NCBI RefSeq assembly: GCF_900089495.1
Contig: NZ_LT605203.1
Span: forward strand, 3,137,547 to 3,201,546
Length of the DNA stretch: 64,000 bases
Direction of reading: 5' to 3'
Source of the DNA: Thiomonas sp. X19
GTDB taxonomy: Bacteria; Pseudomonadota; Gammaproteobacteria; Burkholderiales; Burkholderiaceae_C
Positions 1 to 8,374 of this stretch are shown here, in pieces; within the stretch, counting starts at the first letter, position 1, and every line of letters begins with the position of its first letter. The notes beneath the pieces are model-generated. The model saw only the letters and a program-made list of their open reading frames with translations, did not search any database and was not told where the DNA came from. Position numbers and translations under genes: made by a program.

Positions 1-1364
1 AGGCGCTCGTTCCAGCGCCGCTCAAGTTCGGCGGCCACCAGTCGATTGCCGGGGTCAACGGCGTCGAACTGCCGCTGCGCACGCGCCGCCTCAAAGCGCG
101 CCTGCTCCAACGCGAGTTCGAGCTGGCGCCGCGTCGCGTGCTCATCGTTGGCATGGTGCTCGATGGCACGCAGTGCGGCCTGCACCCCAAGCGGCAGCAG
201 CACGCTCAGCACTTCGCCGGAGACGGCCTCGTCCACGCGCAGCGAGCCGAAAGAAATGCATCCAGGCACCGCGCCATGATTGATCGCGGCCCCCTTGCAG
301 TGATAGCGGGCGATGGTGCCGTCGCTGCCGCTGTAGGCGACGTGCAGCTTGCGACCACAGTGCGCGCATCGCAGCAACCCGGCCAGCAATGCCTCTCCGC
401 GCCGGGGTGCGCCGCGCGCCATGCTGCCGCGCATGTTGGTGTTGTCGGCGATCACGCGCTGGTTGTGCTCATAGGTCGGCCAATCAATGTACCCCTCGTG
501 GTGCTCCTGGATCAAGACCTGCCAGTGCTCCTGGGCACGACGATGGCCGTGCACGACGCGCTTGCGGCCGGCTTCGATCCGGACGCGTGTCTCGGTGCGG
601 CCAAACGCATAGGCGCCGGCATAGACGGGATTGGTGAGAATCTTGAGCACCGCGTTATAGACCGGCAGACGCCAGATCACGCAGCGCCGGCCGTTCTCGT
701 AGACCGCCGAGGGCAGATCAATGCGCTCTTGTCGGAACCACAGCAGCGCCTGGCGCACGCTGCCGGCCTGTGCGAATCGACGGAACACGGCCGCGATCGC
801 TTCGCGGATGCGCAGATCGGCGTCGCGTTCAATCCGGTCGCCCTCGCTGCGCACATAGCCGATCGCCACCGTCGTGTGCAGATCACCCCGCGCCGCCTTG
901 AGCTTGAGGGCTTCGACGGATCGTTGGCGAAGGAGGGACAACTCCATCTCCGACATCGTGCCCTTCATGCCCAGCAGCAACCGGTCGTTGACGCTGCGTG
1001 GATCATAAATGCCGTCTTCGTCGACGATGAGGCTGCCCACCAGTGCGCAGAATTCCAGCAGCGTGTGCCAGTCGCGACCGTTGCGTGCCAGGCGCGATGC
1101 CTCAATGGACACCACGGCGCCGACCTGGCCGCTGCAGATCGCCGCCAGCAGTCGCTCAAAGCCTGGCCGTGCGACGCCGCCGGCGGACACACCGAGGTCG
1201 TCGTCGATGACCACGACCTCGGTCCAACCGAGCGCGCGTGCCCGATCGGCCAGGGCGTATTGGCGCCGGCGACTCTCATGGTTGTGGCGCAACTGATCGG
1301 CTGTGGACTGGCGCACGTACACGTAGGCGCCACGCGCCAAGTGCTCAGGGTTGATCTTGTTCAT
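1..1364 (-). CDS. Large serine recombinase, C-terminus beyond window edge
   Basis: Site-specific DNA recombinase of the large serine (resolvase/invertase-like) class. The N-terminal catalytic domain shows YVRQS with the presumed nucleophile at Ser20, and a conserved run ending NDRLLLGMKGTMSEMELS. A recombinase domain follows, then a zinc-ribbon-like segment (RCAHCGRK, later YHC) and the start of a Glu/Arg-rich coiled coil that leaves the window. I chose the ATG at 1364 because GGAGG lies 6 bases upstream; the ATG at 1370 abuts that Shine-Dalgarno. Two small ORFs precede it with overlaps, a recurring arrangement for this family in mobile elements. It probably moves the element whose right border lies near 1841. 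Confidence 0.85.
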   Translation of the reverse strand, partial: MNKINPEHLARGAYVYVRQSTADQLRHNHESRRRQYALADRARALGWTEVVVIDDDLGVSAGGVARPGFERLLAAICSGQVGAVVSIEASRLARNGRDWHTLLEFCALVGSLIVDEDGIYDPRSVNDRLLLGMKGTMSEMELSLLRQRSVEALKLKAARGDLHTTVAIGYVRSEGDRIERDADLRIREAIAAVFRRFAQAGSVRQALLWFRQERIDLPSAVYENGRRCVIWRLPVYNAVLKILTNPVYAGAYAFGRTETRVRIEAGRKRVVHGHRRAQEHWQVLIQEHHEGYIDWPTYEHNQRVIADNTNMRGSMARGAPRRGEALLAGLLRCAHCGRKLHVAYSGSDGTIARYHCKGAAINHGAVPGCISFGSLRVDEAVSGEVLSVLLPLGVQAALRAIEHHANDEHATRRQLELALEQARFEAARAQRQFDAVDPGNRLVAAELERRWNER

Positions 1365-1545
1365 CGTCATCCTCCATGTGTTCAACGACGTCGGACTGAC
1401 TTGCCACCTGCCACAGGAGTTGGCTCAGCAGTTCGACGAGGTCGTCGTGACGCTGCTGCAATCGCGTCAGTGGTGCTGGCGCCGTTGCGGCGTCGAACAG
1501 GTCGGCTTGCACGAGCGGGATCGCTCGCGGCGGGGTTGGCTTCAT
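1345..1545 (-). CDS. Small accessory protein upstream of serine recombinase
   Basis: A 66-residue acidic protein starting MKPTPPRAIP and ending in a D/E-rich tail (HMEDDDEQDQP). GGAGG lies 5 bases before the ATG, and its 3' end overlaps the recombinase start by about 20 bases, implying translational coupling. The middle (LQQRHDDLVELLSQLLWQ) should form an amphipathic helix. No enzymatic motif is visible. Similar short ORFs precede large serine recombinases in transposon-like modules, so a partner or regulatory role is inferred only. Confidence 0.6.
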   Translation of the reverse strand: MKPTPPRAIPLVQADLFDAATAPAPLTRLQQRHDDLVELLSQLLWQVASQSDVVEHMEDDDEQDQP

Positions 1546-1840
1546 CGACGCCTCCGTGTGCCTGGGAAATGGTCGATGAACATAGGACTGCGTCGAGTTC
1601 GCCTCGCAGCGCAAGCAGGCAGCGCAGCAACATCCGCGGAGGCCAGTGCGTGGGCACATCGCCGGCCGCAGGTAGTGTCATCCACTGCGGTAGATGCGCC
1701 CTCGTGCCGTCGGGCTGACGGACAATCAGGAAGTCTTCGGTTCCATGCCTGACTCGGCCGAGCACCTCAACTTCATGACCCGTCCGGGGATGGAACGGAT
1801 AGTTGATGCGAGCCAGCTCGACGAGCTGTTCGCGGGCAGT
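1382..1840 (-). pseudogene. DUF5372-like accessory ORF, 5' end lost at a junction
   Basis: The reading frame encodes INYPFHPRTGHEVEVLG then a run through FLIVRQPDGT and WMTLPAAG, resembling the DUF5372 proteins that commonly sit two genes upstream of large serine recombinases. The conserved part starts upstream of the first ATG (1765), and the frame stays open to about 1841, where sequence of a different gene on the other strand begins. The natural start therefore appears to be missing. The 3' half is Arg/Pro-rich and overlaps the next ORF. The family assignment is from memory of the motif. Confidence 0.5.
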
Positions 1841-1842
1841 AT

Positions 1843-3210
1843 GTGACTGCTTCGCCCGGAACGGGCAAGACCGAACTGTGCCGCACGCTGGCCGCGGCCC
1901 TGGATTGCGAGCTGCTGGAGGTGAGCACGGCGGACGAGGACGGCGATCCGATCGGCGGGGAGCAGCGGCTGCGGGCCTGGCGGGCGGCGCAGCGTTTCCT
2001 GGCGCAGCGCCGGGCGCTGATCCTGTTCGACGAGATCGAGGATGTGTTCACCAGCCAGACCGAGGGCGATGTCACGGGCTTGTTCGCCCTGCACAGTCCC
2101 AACCCGGGCAAGCACCGCAAGGGCTGGATCCACCGGGCGCTGGAGACCAACCCGGTGCCCACCTTCTGGGTGACGAACGCCGTGGAGGAGATGGACGCCG
2201 CGCTGATCCGGCGTTTCGATCTGGTGCTGGAGTTGCCGGTGCCGCCACGACAGGTGCGCGACTCCATCGCCCGGGCCAGTGTGGGAGCGCTGGTGGGGGC
2301 CGAGACCTTGGCGGCCCTGGCGGCCAGCGCGGTGCTGGCGCCAGCCGTGCTGACGCGGGCGGCGGATGTGGTGCGGCAGGTCGGCGCAGGGCTGGATCCC
2401 GCGCAACGCGATGCGGCTTTGCTCGCCCTGGTCAATCACACCCTGCGGGCCCAGGGCCACACTGCCGTCATGGCCTGCGATCCCCAGCGTTTGCCTTGCA
2501 CCTACGATCCGCGGCTGGTCCATGCCGACGTGGATTTGCAGGCCATTGCCCGGGGCATCGCCCACGCCTCCAACACCGGGGGCGTCAGGCTGTGCCTCTA
2601 CGGCCTGCCCGGCACGGGCAAGTCAGCGTACGCGCGCTGGCTGGCGGAGCAACTGGGGCTGCCGCTGCAGCTCTGGCGGGCGTCGGACCTGCTCGCCAAG
2701 TGGCTGGGGGCGAGTGAACGGCTGGTGGCGCGGGCGTTTCGTCAAGCGCAGGCGGATGGGGCGGTGCTGCTGATCGATGAGCTCGATGGACTGCTGCAGG
2801 ATCGGCGCGGCGCGGCGCAGGCCTGGGAGGTGACGTTGGTGAACGAGCTGTTGACGCAGATGGAGAGCTTCCCCGGCGTGTTCATCGCCACGACGAATCG
2901 CCTGGAGGGGCTGGACCCGGCGGCGCTGCGGCGCTTTGATCTGAAGCTGCAGTTCCGGGCCTTGCGGCCGGAGCAGGCCTGGGCTTTGCTGGGCAGTCAT
3001 TGCGCGGCCCTGGGACTTGGGGTGCCGGAAGAAGGGCTGCGGCAAGACCTTCGGGCGCTGGCGTCGCTGACGCCGGGGGACTTCGCCACGGTGGCGCGGC
3101 GGCATCGATTGCAGCCCCTGCGCAGCGCGCAGGACTTCGTCATCGCGCTGCGAACGGAATGCGGCTTCAAGCCGGGTGGGGTGGGAGCTGGAACCATGGG
3201 GTTTGTGTGA
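1843..3210 (+). pseudogene. Tandem AAA+ ATPase, 5'-truncated
   Basis: A 455-codon frame with two AAA+ modules. Module 1 begins immediately with Walker A (SPGTGKTE, residues 4-11) and has Walker B LFDEIED near 61-67. Module 2 has Walker A GLPGTGKS near 256, Walker B LLIDELDG near 309 and sensor-1 ATTNR near 348. AAA+ proteins normally carry sequence before Walker A; here only an unsupported GTG is available, and a stop lies in frame at 1804. The gene is therefore probably cut at its 5' end where the recombinase module joins at about 1841. A substrate cannot be inferred. It is a bacterial AAA+ of the kind seen in plasmids and integrative elements. Confidence 0.75.
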
Positions 3211-3244
3211 GGGCGTGCTGTCAGAGAGGCTTCGGCCCTGGTGG

Positions 3245-4546
3245 TCAACCGGGCCCTACCGCCTCCCACAAGACGCTGATCGGCAGGGCATGCAGGCCGG
3301 GCCCGAAGGGCAGAACGGCCTCGCCGTCATACAGCACCACGCCCGCAATCAAGCGTGCGCCAACGGCGTCCTGGAGTTTGCGCAAACCCTTGAAATCGGC
3401 TGCCGTCACCGTCGATGCGGCCTTGACCTCGAGACCGACGAGCTTCTGTCCTTGCTCGACGACGATGTCGACTTCGACGCCGTCCTTGTCGCGGAAGTGA
3501 AAGAAGGCGCTGCGCTCCCCGGCCCAACTGGCCTGGCGGCGCAACTCCTGGTAAACGAAGGTTTCGAGCAATTGTCCGAACAGTCGACGATCGTCCCACA
3601 AGCCCTGGGCGTCGACACCGAGCAGGGCACAGGCCAGACCCGTGTCGCCCAGGTGCAGTTTGGGAGTCTTGATCAGACGGCTCAGGCGGTTGCTGTGCCA
3701 GGGGGGCAGTTCTTCCAACAGGAAGATGCGCTGCAGCAAGGACACATACTCGCGGATGGTCGGGCGGCTGAGCTGGAACGGCGCGGCGAGGTCGGTGACG
3801 TTGAGCAGACGCGCCGTTTGTCCCGCGGCCATGGCCATCAGACGGGGCAAGGCGTCCAGCGCGGCGATGCGTGCCAGGTCGCGCACATCGCGTTGCACCA
3901 GGGTCTCGACATAGTCGCGGTACCAGGCGGTGCGACGCCGTGAGGTGCCACGCGCAAGCGCAGCGGGGAAACCTCCAGCGGCCACCCGTTCGGCCAGCCC
4001 CTTGCCCAGCCTGGCGTGGGGTTGGATATGGGGTTGGGTGGGGGGTTGGGTGGGGGGTCGGACGTGCGCCCGGGGTGGGAAGCTGGCGCTGAACAAGGCG
4101 GCCAGCAAGTCCGTCGGCACCGCCGCCAACTCGGCCTGCGCCAGCGGATGCAGCCGCAGGATCTCCATGCGCCCGGCCAGCGAATCGGCCAGCTTGGGCA
4201 ACAGCAGGACATTCGCCGAGCCGGTCAGGATGAATCGCCCGGGGCGGCGATCGCGATCAACGGCGGCCTTGAGGGTGGTGAACAGCAGGGGCACGCGCTG
4301 CACTTCGTCGAGAATGACCCTGTCGGGCAAATCCGCCACGAAACCGACTGGATCGGTTTGGGCCGCAGCGCGCTGCACGTCATCGTCAAAGCTGATGTAG
4401 GCATAGCCGTGCTGCGCCCCGACGGCACGCGCCAGCGTGGTCTTGCCGCACTGCCGCGGCCCATGGATGAGAGCAACAGGCGTATCGCGCAAGGCCTCGA
4501 TCAAGCGGGGCTGGACAAAACGGGGATGATATTCGGAGGCTTGCAT
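3245..4546 (-). CDS. AAA_14 / DUF4143 ATP-binding protein
   Basis: A 433-residue ATPase of the AAA_14-DUF4143 type. Walker A is HGPRQCGKTTL (about 28-38), Walker B RVILDEVQ (76-83), sensor FILTGSAN. The C-terminal half carries the DUF4143 region with EVDIVVE...LEVKA, which resembles the core of a PD-(D/E)XK nuclease fold. The start MQASEYHPRF (4546) is preferred over the longer frame because family members begin just before the Walker A helix. It is convergent with the tandem ATPase. A Pro/Gln/His-rich insert near 180-200 comes from a G-rich repeat. The cellular role of this family is not well established. Confidence 0.85.
   Translation of the reverse strand: MQASEYHPRFVQPRLIEALRDTPVALIHGPRQCGKTTLARAVGAQHGYAYISFDDDVQRAAAQTDPVGFVADLPDRVILDEVQRVPLLFTTLKAAVDRDRRPGRFILTGSANVLLLPKLADSLAGRMEILRLHPLAQAELAAVPTDLLAALFSASFPPRAHVRPPTQPPTQPHIQPHARLGKGLAERVAAGGFPAALARGTSRRRTAWYRDYVETLVQRDVRDLARIAALDALPRLMAMAAGQTARLLNVTDLAAPFQLSRPTIREYVSLLQRIFLLEELPPWHSNRLSRLIKTPKLHLGDTGLACALLGVDAQGLWDDRRLFGQLLETFVYQELRRQASWAGERSAFFHFRDKDGVEVDIVVEQGQKLVGLEVKAASTVTAADFKGLRKLQDAVGARLIAGVVLYDGEAVLPFGPGLHALPISVLWEAVGPG
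4017..4061 (+). repeat. G-rich tandem repeat inside the DUF4143 gene
   Basis: The + strand has repeated GGGTTGGGTGGGG-like units with at least four G-runs of three or more. On the coding (minus) strand this encodes a PPTQ-type repeat. It could form a G-quadruplex and is prone to length change. Confidence 0.7.
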
Positions 4547-4861
4547 GTCGGCTGATTGTAGATTGATCAGCGTCCAATTGAAAATTAATTGACCGACTAT
4601 CCGAAACAATTTCAGGCGAATCGAGTTGCCCGACGCGGCAATGTGGCAACCCGGTGGGCAGGATCCATGCTGAACCGTGTTCGTCGACTTGCGCACACCG
4701 CAAACGCCGGTAAGATTCGAGCGTCTTCACGTCCATCTTCACGTTTAAAAGGCCCTTCTCACCCGCGCCGATCCTGAACCGACCGCCCCCTGCGGTCCCA
4801 CGCTTGGAGCCACGCACAGCCTTCGTGCGTCCGCAATGTCCAACGCCTTCAGGAGATTCCC

Positions 4862-5077
4862 ATGCGCGAAGAACGCCTCTACCCCCTGCTCGTCCAGCTC
4901 GTCACCCAAGGCGCGACGCTCGAAGAGTCCCACCACGCCGGCCGGCGCTACACCTTGATCGCCGCGCACCAGCGTCTGCCCATCAGTGCGACACTCGGCG
5001 TCAAGCTCGAACGCGAGGGGCGCATCCGCCCGCTCTGCCGCGTCAGCGGCAAGACCCTCTGGGTGGCCCGCGCCTGA
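4862..5077 (+). CDS. Small protein of unknown function (71 aa)
   Basis: The ORF MREERLYPLLVQL...GKTLWVARA follows a clear Shine-Dalgarno (AGGAGATTCCC before the ATG). It is basic, soluble and has no signal peptide. The pattern HHAGRRYTLIAAHQRLP and GVKLEREGRI looks like a compact alpha/beta fold, but I do not recognise the family. It is divergent from the DUF4143 gene, and a 9-bp hairpin follows its stop. Confidence 0.55.
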   Translation: MREERLYPLLVQLVTQGATLEESHHAGRRYTLIAAHQRLPISATLGVKLEREGRIRPLCRVSGKTLWVARA

Positions 5078-5089
5078 CGCGGATCGACA

Positions 5090-5112
5090 GTCGGCAAGCC
5101 CGTCTTGCCGAC
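5090..5112 (+). terminator. 9-bp hairpin after the small ORF
   Basis: GTCGGCAAG and CTTGCCGAC form a perfect 9-bp stem with a 5-base loop, 13 bases after the stop of the 71-aa ORF. There is no T-tract, so it is either a weak or Rho-assisted terminator or an mRNA-stabilising hairpin. Confidence 0.35.
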
Positions 5113-5180
5113 TTGCGAAACCGCTTCGGTGCGGGATGATGGTTCTGGCGATGCCCCGGTGGGCATTCGAGGAGGCCCCG

Positions 5181-5354
5181 ATGGAGATGTTGGTGGCGAC
5201 GTGGATCCCGTTCCTGGTTTTCAGACAGCAGGGGCGACCCGGGGCGGCAGTGGCCGGGGGTCTGCACAATCTCCTGGGTGGGCGCATCGCCCCACCCGTC
5301 CCGCCAGCAGCGCCGCCGACGCGGCCTTCCTGCCGCAGGCTTGACGGCTGTTGA
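5181..5354 (+). CDS. Possible small ORF (57 aa)
   Basis: GAGGAGG lies 5 bases before an ATG opening MEMLVATWIPFLVFRQQGRP..., followed by a Pro-rich tail. The Shine-Dalgarno is strong and the ORF fills the gap between two same-strand genes. Its composition is not distinctive, so coding status is uncertain. Confidence 0.3.
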   Translation: MEMLVATWIPFLVFRQQGRPGAAVAGGLHNLLGGRIAPPVPPAAPPTRPSCRRLDGC

Positions 5355-5390
5355 CGCTGTTGTTCGATCCCCTTTGTCCAAGGATGACCC

Positions 5391-5702
5391 ATGGTCGTTG
5401 ATCCCCAAACCCTGAGCCCCACCGCCCGGCAATTCCTGGAGCTGGCCGGCGACTATGGCGTGCCCTGCCGCACGCTGCGCCGACGCTGTGGCCATGGTGG
5501 GCCCGCACCTAGCATCCTGGGGGCGGTGTTCGGCTCGCCGGATGACTTCAGCTTCTTCATCCAGTTTCTGCGGCGACGGGGGTTTGCCGCCCGGGTGGAT
5601 AGCCGGCACGCCTGGCGCCGCCACCTGGTGTTCAGCCCGGATGCCGTGGTCGGGACGGAGGACGGGGTCGGGGCGGAGGATGCCTCCGGAGTGGCGTCAT
5701 GA
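5391..5702 (+). CDS. Protein of unknown function coupled to the methylase
   Basis: A 103-residue soluble protein (MVVDPQTLSPTARQFLEL...). Its stop overlaps the start of the adenine methylase gene by 4 bases (ATGA), implying translational coupling. The segment LRRRCGHGGPAPSILGAVFG with FSFFIQFLRRRGF suggests a small nucleic-acid- or protein-binding fold, but no family is recognised. Position makes it a candidate partner or regulator of the methylase. Confidence 0.6.
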   Translation: MVVDPQTLSPTARQFLELAGDYGVPCRTLRRRCGHGGPAPSILGAVFGSPDDFSFFIQFLRRRGFAARVDSRHAWRRHLVFSPDAVVGTEDGVGAEDASGVAS

Positions 5703-6688
5703 CGCGTTGCTCACGTCCCTCGCGTTCGCCCCGGCCGCTGTCCAGGCCGGTGTTGCGCTTCTTCGGCTCGAAGTGGCGCATCGCCCCCTTCATCCTGCGC
5801 CACTGCCCGCCGCACCGGGTCTATGTCGAGCCCTATGGGGGCGGTGGGTCCATCCTGCTGCGCAAGCCGCGCGCGGTGCAGGAGGTGTACAACGACATCC
5901 ACAGCGAGGTGGTGAACCTGTTCCGGGTGTTGCGCGACCCGGCGCTGGCCGCACGGCTGCAGGAGGTCTGTGTGCTGACGCCCTATGCCCGGGAGGAGTT
6001 GATGCTGGCCTTCGACGTGGCGCAGGATCCCGTGGAACGCGCCCGGCGGCTGCTGGTGCGATCCTGGTTCGGCCTGGGGCAGGATACGGCGACCGGGGGG
6101 CGGCGGCACTATTCGACGTTGAACACCAGGGTGTCGCAGGCGGGGGTGCACTATGCCCAGCTCTGGGCGCAGTGGCCGCTGCAGATTGCGGCGTTCACGC
6201 AGCGTCTGGCCGGCGTGGTGATCGAGAACCGCGAGGCGCTGGAGGTCATCGCCCGCCATGACGGGGCGCAGACCTTGATCTACGCTGACCCGCCTTATGT
6301 GCGTGAAGCCCGGGGGCTGGGGGGCTATGCCGATGAGATGAACGATGCCGAGCATGCCGGGCTCGCCGAGCGGCTGCATGCGGCGCAGGCCATGGTGCTG
6401 CTGTCGGGCTATGCCTCGCCCTTGTATGACCGCCTGTATGCCGACTGGGAGCGGGTGGAGCTGGCGACGCGGGCGCACAACCTGGGGCGCAGGCTGGTGG
6501 CGCGCACCGAGGTGCTGTGGCTCAACCCGGCTTGTGCGGCGGCGTTGCGGGCGGCTGAGGTGACTGGAGTGGCCGGGGTGGCTGAGGTGGCCGGGGCAGA
6601 GGACGACAACGCCCGCACGGCCGCATCCCCCGCCCTGCAGCCCCAGGGCGTCCAACTTGCGGACATCCAACTTGCGGATCAAACCTGA
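5699..6688 (+). CDS. D12-class DNA adenine N6-methyltransferase
   Basis: Transfers a methyl group from S-adenosylmethionine to adenine N6 in DNA. Class motifs are present: RFFGSKWRI near the N-terminus, the SAM-binding YVEPYGGGGSI near residue 42, and catalytic ADPPYV near 197-202. The order (FGSK, EPxxGGG, then DPPY) matches Dam/D12 enzymes. Length is 329 aa, somewhat long because of a Gly/Val/Ala repeat and an unrelated C-terminal tail after about 280. No restriction endonuclease gene is adjacent, so it looks like an orphan methylase of the kind carried by phages and integrative elements. It may modify the element's own DNA. Confidence 0.9.
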   Translation: MTRCSRPSRSPRPLSRPVLRFFGSKWRIAPFILRHCPPHRVYVEPYGGGGSILLRKPRAVQEVYNDIHSEVVNLFRVLRDPALAARLQEVCVLTPYAREELMLAFDVAQDPVERARRLLVRSWFGLGQDTATGGRRHYSTLNTRVSQAGVHYAQLWAQWPLQIAAFTQRLAGVVIENREALEVIARHDGAQTLIYADPPYVREARGLGGYADEMNDAEHAGLAERLHAAQAMVLLSGYASPLYDRLYADWERVELATRAHNLGRRLVARTEVLWLNPACAAALRAAEVTGVAGVAEVAGAEDDNARTAASPALQPQGVQLADIQLADQT

Positions 6689-6697
6689 GGGAGACGG

Positions 6698-6955
6698 ATG
6701 ATGTCGTTCATGACGGGGGTGTATGCCACTGCGGTGGTGGCCATTGTGTGCACCTTGGGGAGCTTGTTGTTCGTGATGCGCCTGGCGGAGCGGACGCAGC
6801 GGAAGAACCAGCGCCGCAGGATCGTGGTTCCGCCCGAGGTCCTCAAGGCCCTGGGGGTCGAGGCGGGGGATGCCTTGGCTTGGGAGGTCGGGGAGGATGG
6901 GACGGTGCGCGTGCGCCGGGCTGAACGCGCGGCGAAACCGTCGGAGCGTCCGTGA
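6698..6955 (+). CDS. Membrane-anchored AbrB/MazE-like protein
   Basis: An 85-residue protein with one predicted membrane helix (about residues 5-27, VYATAVVAIVCTLGSLLFV), a basic linker, then RRRIVVPPEVLKALGV...GDALAWEVGEDGTV, which matches the swapped-hairpin AbrB/SpoVT/MazE fold in its spacing of V-P-x-E-V-x-x-x-L and G-D. AbrB-fold proteins usually bind DNA as soluble dimers, so a membrane-tethered version is unusual. GAGGGAGACGG precedes the ATG, 10 bases after the methylase stop, suggesting one operon. Confidence 0.6.
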   Translation: MMSFMTGVYATAVVAIVCTLGSLLFVMRLAERTQRKNQRRRIVVPPEVLKALGVEAGDALAWEVGEDGTVRVRRAERAAKPSERP

Positions 6956-6956
6956 A

Positions 6957-7640
6957 GTGCCGGAAGGTGGATCTGCTGGAGGTGGGGTCGCAGGAAGTAG
7001 AGTAGAGTCGCCAATCGTCGAGCGAACCCTCGGGCCCGAGCCCCAATCGGCGTCGGCCTTGCCGGCGGAGAATGCCCGGTTGGTGGCCTTGCTGGAGCAG
7101 CATGGCATCGCCTGGCGCGCACCGCCTGCGCCGAACTCTCTCCACCTGCGCCTGTATCAGCCCCTGCACCCGCACCTCCACCTACACCGCCCAGCGCGGA
7201 GCCGCACGCATCGGGACTGGCCACGGCCGCGAAGGTGGCGCTGTTTCGCCGGCGGTTCCGTGGCCGCAGCGATGTCTACCCGGTACGCCGGGAGAGCAAG
7301 CGCTCGGGCAAGACGGGCTATGCGCCAGCTTGCGCCAACGAATGGCGTGCCAAGGTCTGCGAGAAGCCGCGCATCCCCTGCAGCGACTGCAGTCATCGTC
7401 GGCTGCTGCCGCTGTCGGCTGCGGTGATCGACGACCACCTGGCGGGCAAACACGCCATCGGTGTCTATCCCCTGCTGGAGGATGGCACCTGTGGCTTCCT
7501 GGCGGTGGATTTCGACGAAGCGGAGTGGCGCGAGGACGTCTGTGCCTTTGCGCAATCGTGCGATCAACTCGGTGTGCCCGTCGCGCTGGAGATTTCGCGC
7601 GCGGGGCGGGGTGCACACGCCTGGGTGTTCTTCGACTGTC
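6957..7640 (+). pseudogene. TOTE-type archaeo-eukaryotic primase, frameshifted and 3'-truncated
   Basis: The N-terminal coiled piece (PAENARLVALLEQHGIAWRAP) lies in one frame. After about 7120 the match continues in another frame: VALFRRRFRGRSDVYPVR, a Cys cluster (ACANEW, VCEKPRIPCSDCSH), the primase metal motif LAVDFDEAEW and the second motif GRGAHAWVFF. These match the AEP-type primase of TOTE conflict systems, which couple primase, helicase and nuclease modules against invaders. A 1-base shift in the Pro-rich linker and replacement of everything after WVFFD by IS1380 sequence make it non-functional. The start is uncertain (GTG 6957 is possible). Confidence 0.75.
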
Positions 7641-7894
7641 CGCCGCGGCAAGGCCACTGGGCATCCAGGCGTTTGAACAGAGGATCGAGGCGCTTGAGGT
7701 GATGACCGACAAGGGCCAGACCGGCCACCGGCGTCAGGTCATAGTCGAGTTGCTTGATGCGAAATCCAAACCCCATGCCATACCCCGGAACGTTCACCCG
7801 CTGGGTGAGAAGACAAAGGGATCATTTTATCGAATAAACCATTATGCATCAACAACTTATGAAAATTCCGCATGCCCGAGCTCACGGATTCAGG
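7638..7894 (-). mobile_element. IS1380-family left-end fragment (257 bp)
   Basis: The reverse complement matches the first 257 bases of the complete IS1380 copies at 11435 and 37187, including the terminal repeat CCTGAATCCGTGA (ending at 7894) and the first transposase codons. The match stops at about 7638 inside the primase gene. Only the left end survives. Its outer tip faces the nor operon. Confidence 0.9.
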
Positions 7895-7980
7895 ACTGAG
7901 TTGAACGCAAGGATAATGCAATCTTCTGACTTACTCAGATCACGACAGAAGATGCATCAGCACAGCAAGATTCCACGGGA

Positions 7981-8361
7981 TTACAGGCTTTTTATCTCCT
8001 GAGTTGCCACGCCAGAGTGGGGTCGCGACACAACGCCGCCGCGATAAATTGCAGCCCACAAAGCAAGAACGGAAATGACGTTGCCCGAGAAGAAGATGGC
8101 CCAGAACGCCACCGTGTTATTCAGAAAGCCGCCATGGAACAGTGCAACACCGAGGATCGCCACGATGGCGGCGACGATATTCGTCATTCCGGGCCAGCGC
8201 GCGAAATCACGCGTTCGCGTCCAGAAACTCAATCCGAGTACGACGACTCCAGCGACATAAGCGACCCAGGCCGAACTCTGTAGCCCGGAAATATCGAGCA
8301 CCGCAGCATACGAAAGCCAAAGCCCGATGGCAGTACAGATGAGGTTAGACAAAACTCGCAT
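7981..8361 (-). CDS. SPW-repeat-like membrane protein at 3' end of nor operon
   Basis: About 126 residues with four predicted membrane helices (LICTAIGLWLSYAAVL, AYVAGVVVLGLSFW, IVAAIVAILGVALF, AFWAIFFSGNVISVLALW). The motif RWPGMTNIVAAIV with hydrophobic repeats resembles SPW-repeat proteins. I prefer the second ATG (8361), preceded by GAGAGG. The gene follows, on the same strand, the end of a 94-aa membrane protein gene that overlaps norB. It is not one of the usual nor accessory proteins (norD, norE, norF, norQ), and its function is unknown. Confidence 0.7.
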   Translation of the reverse strand: MRVLSNLICTAIGLWLSYAAVLDISGLQSSAWVAYVAGVVVLGLSFWTRTRDFARWPGMTNIVAAIVAILGVALFHGGFLNNTVAFWAIFFSGNVISVLALWAAIYRGGVVSRPHSGVATQEIKSL

Positions 8362-8374
8362 CTCTTTATCCCTC

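Noticed and set aside
138..1718. Long + strand ORF of 526 codons
   Set aside because: Antisense shadow of the serine recombinase, which has clear catalytic and zinc-ribbon motifs on the minus strand.
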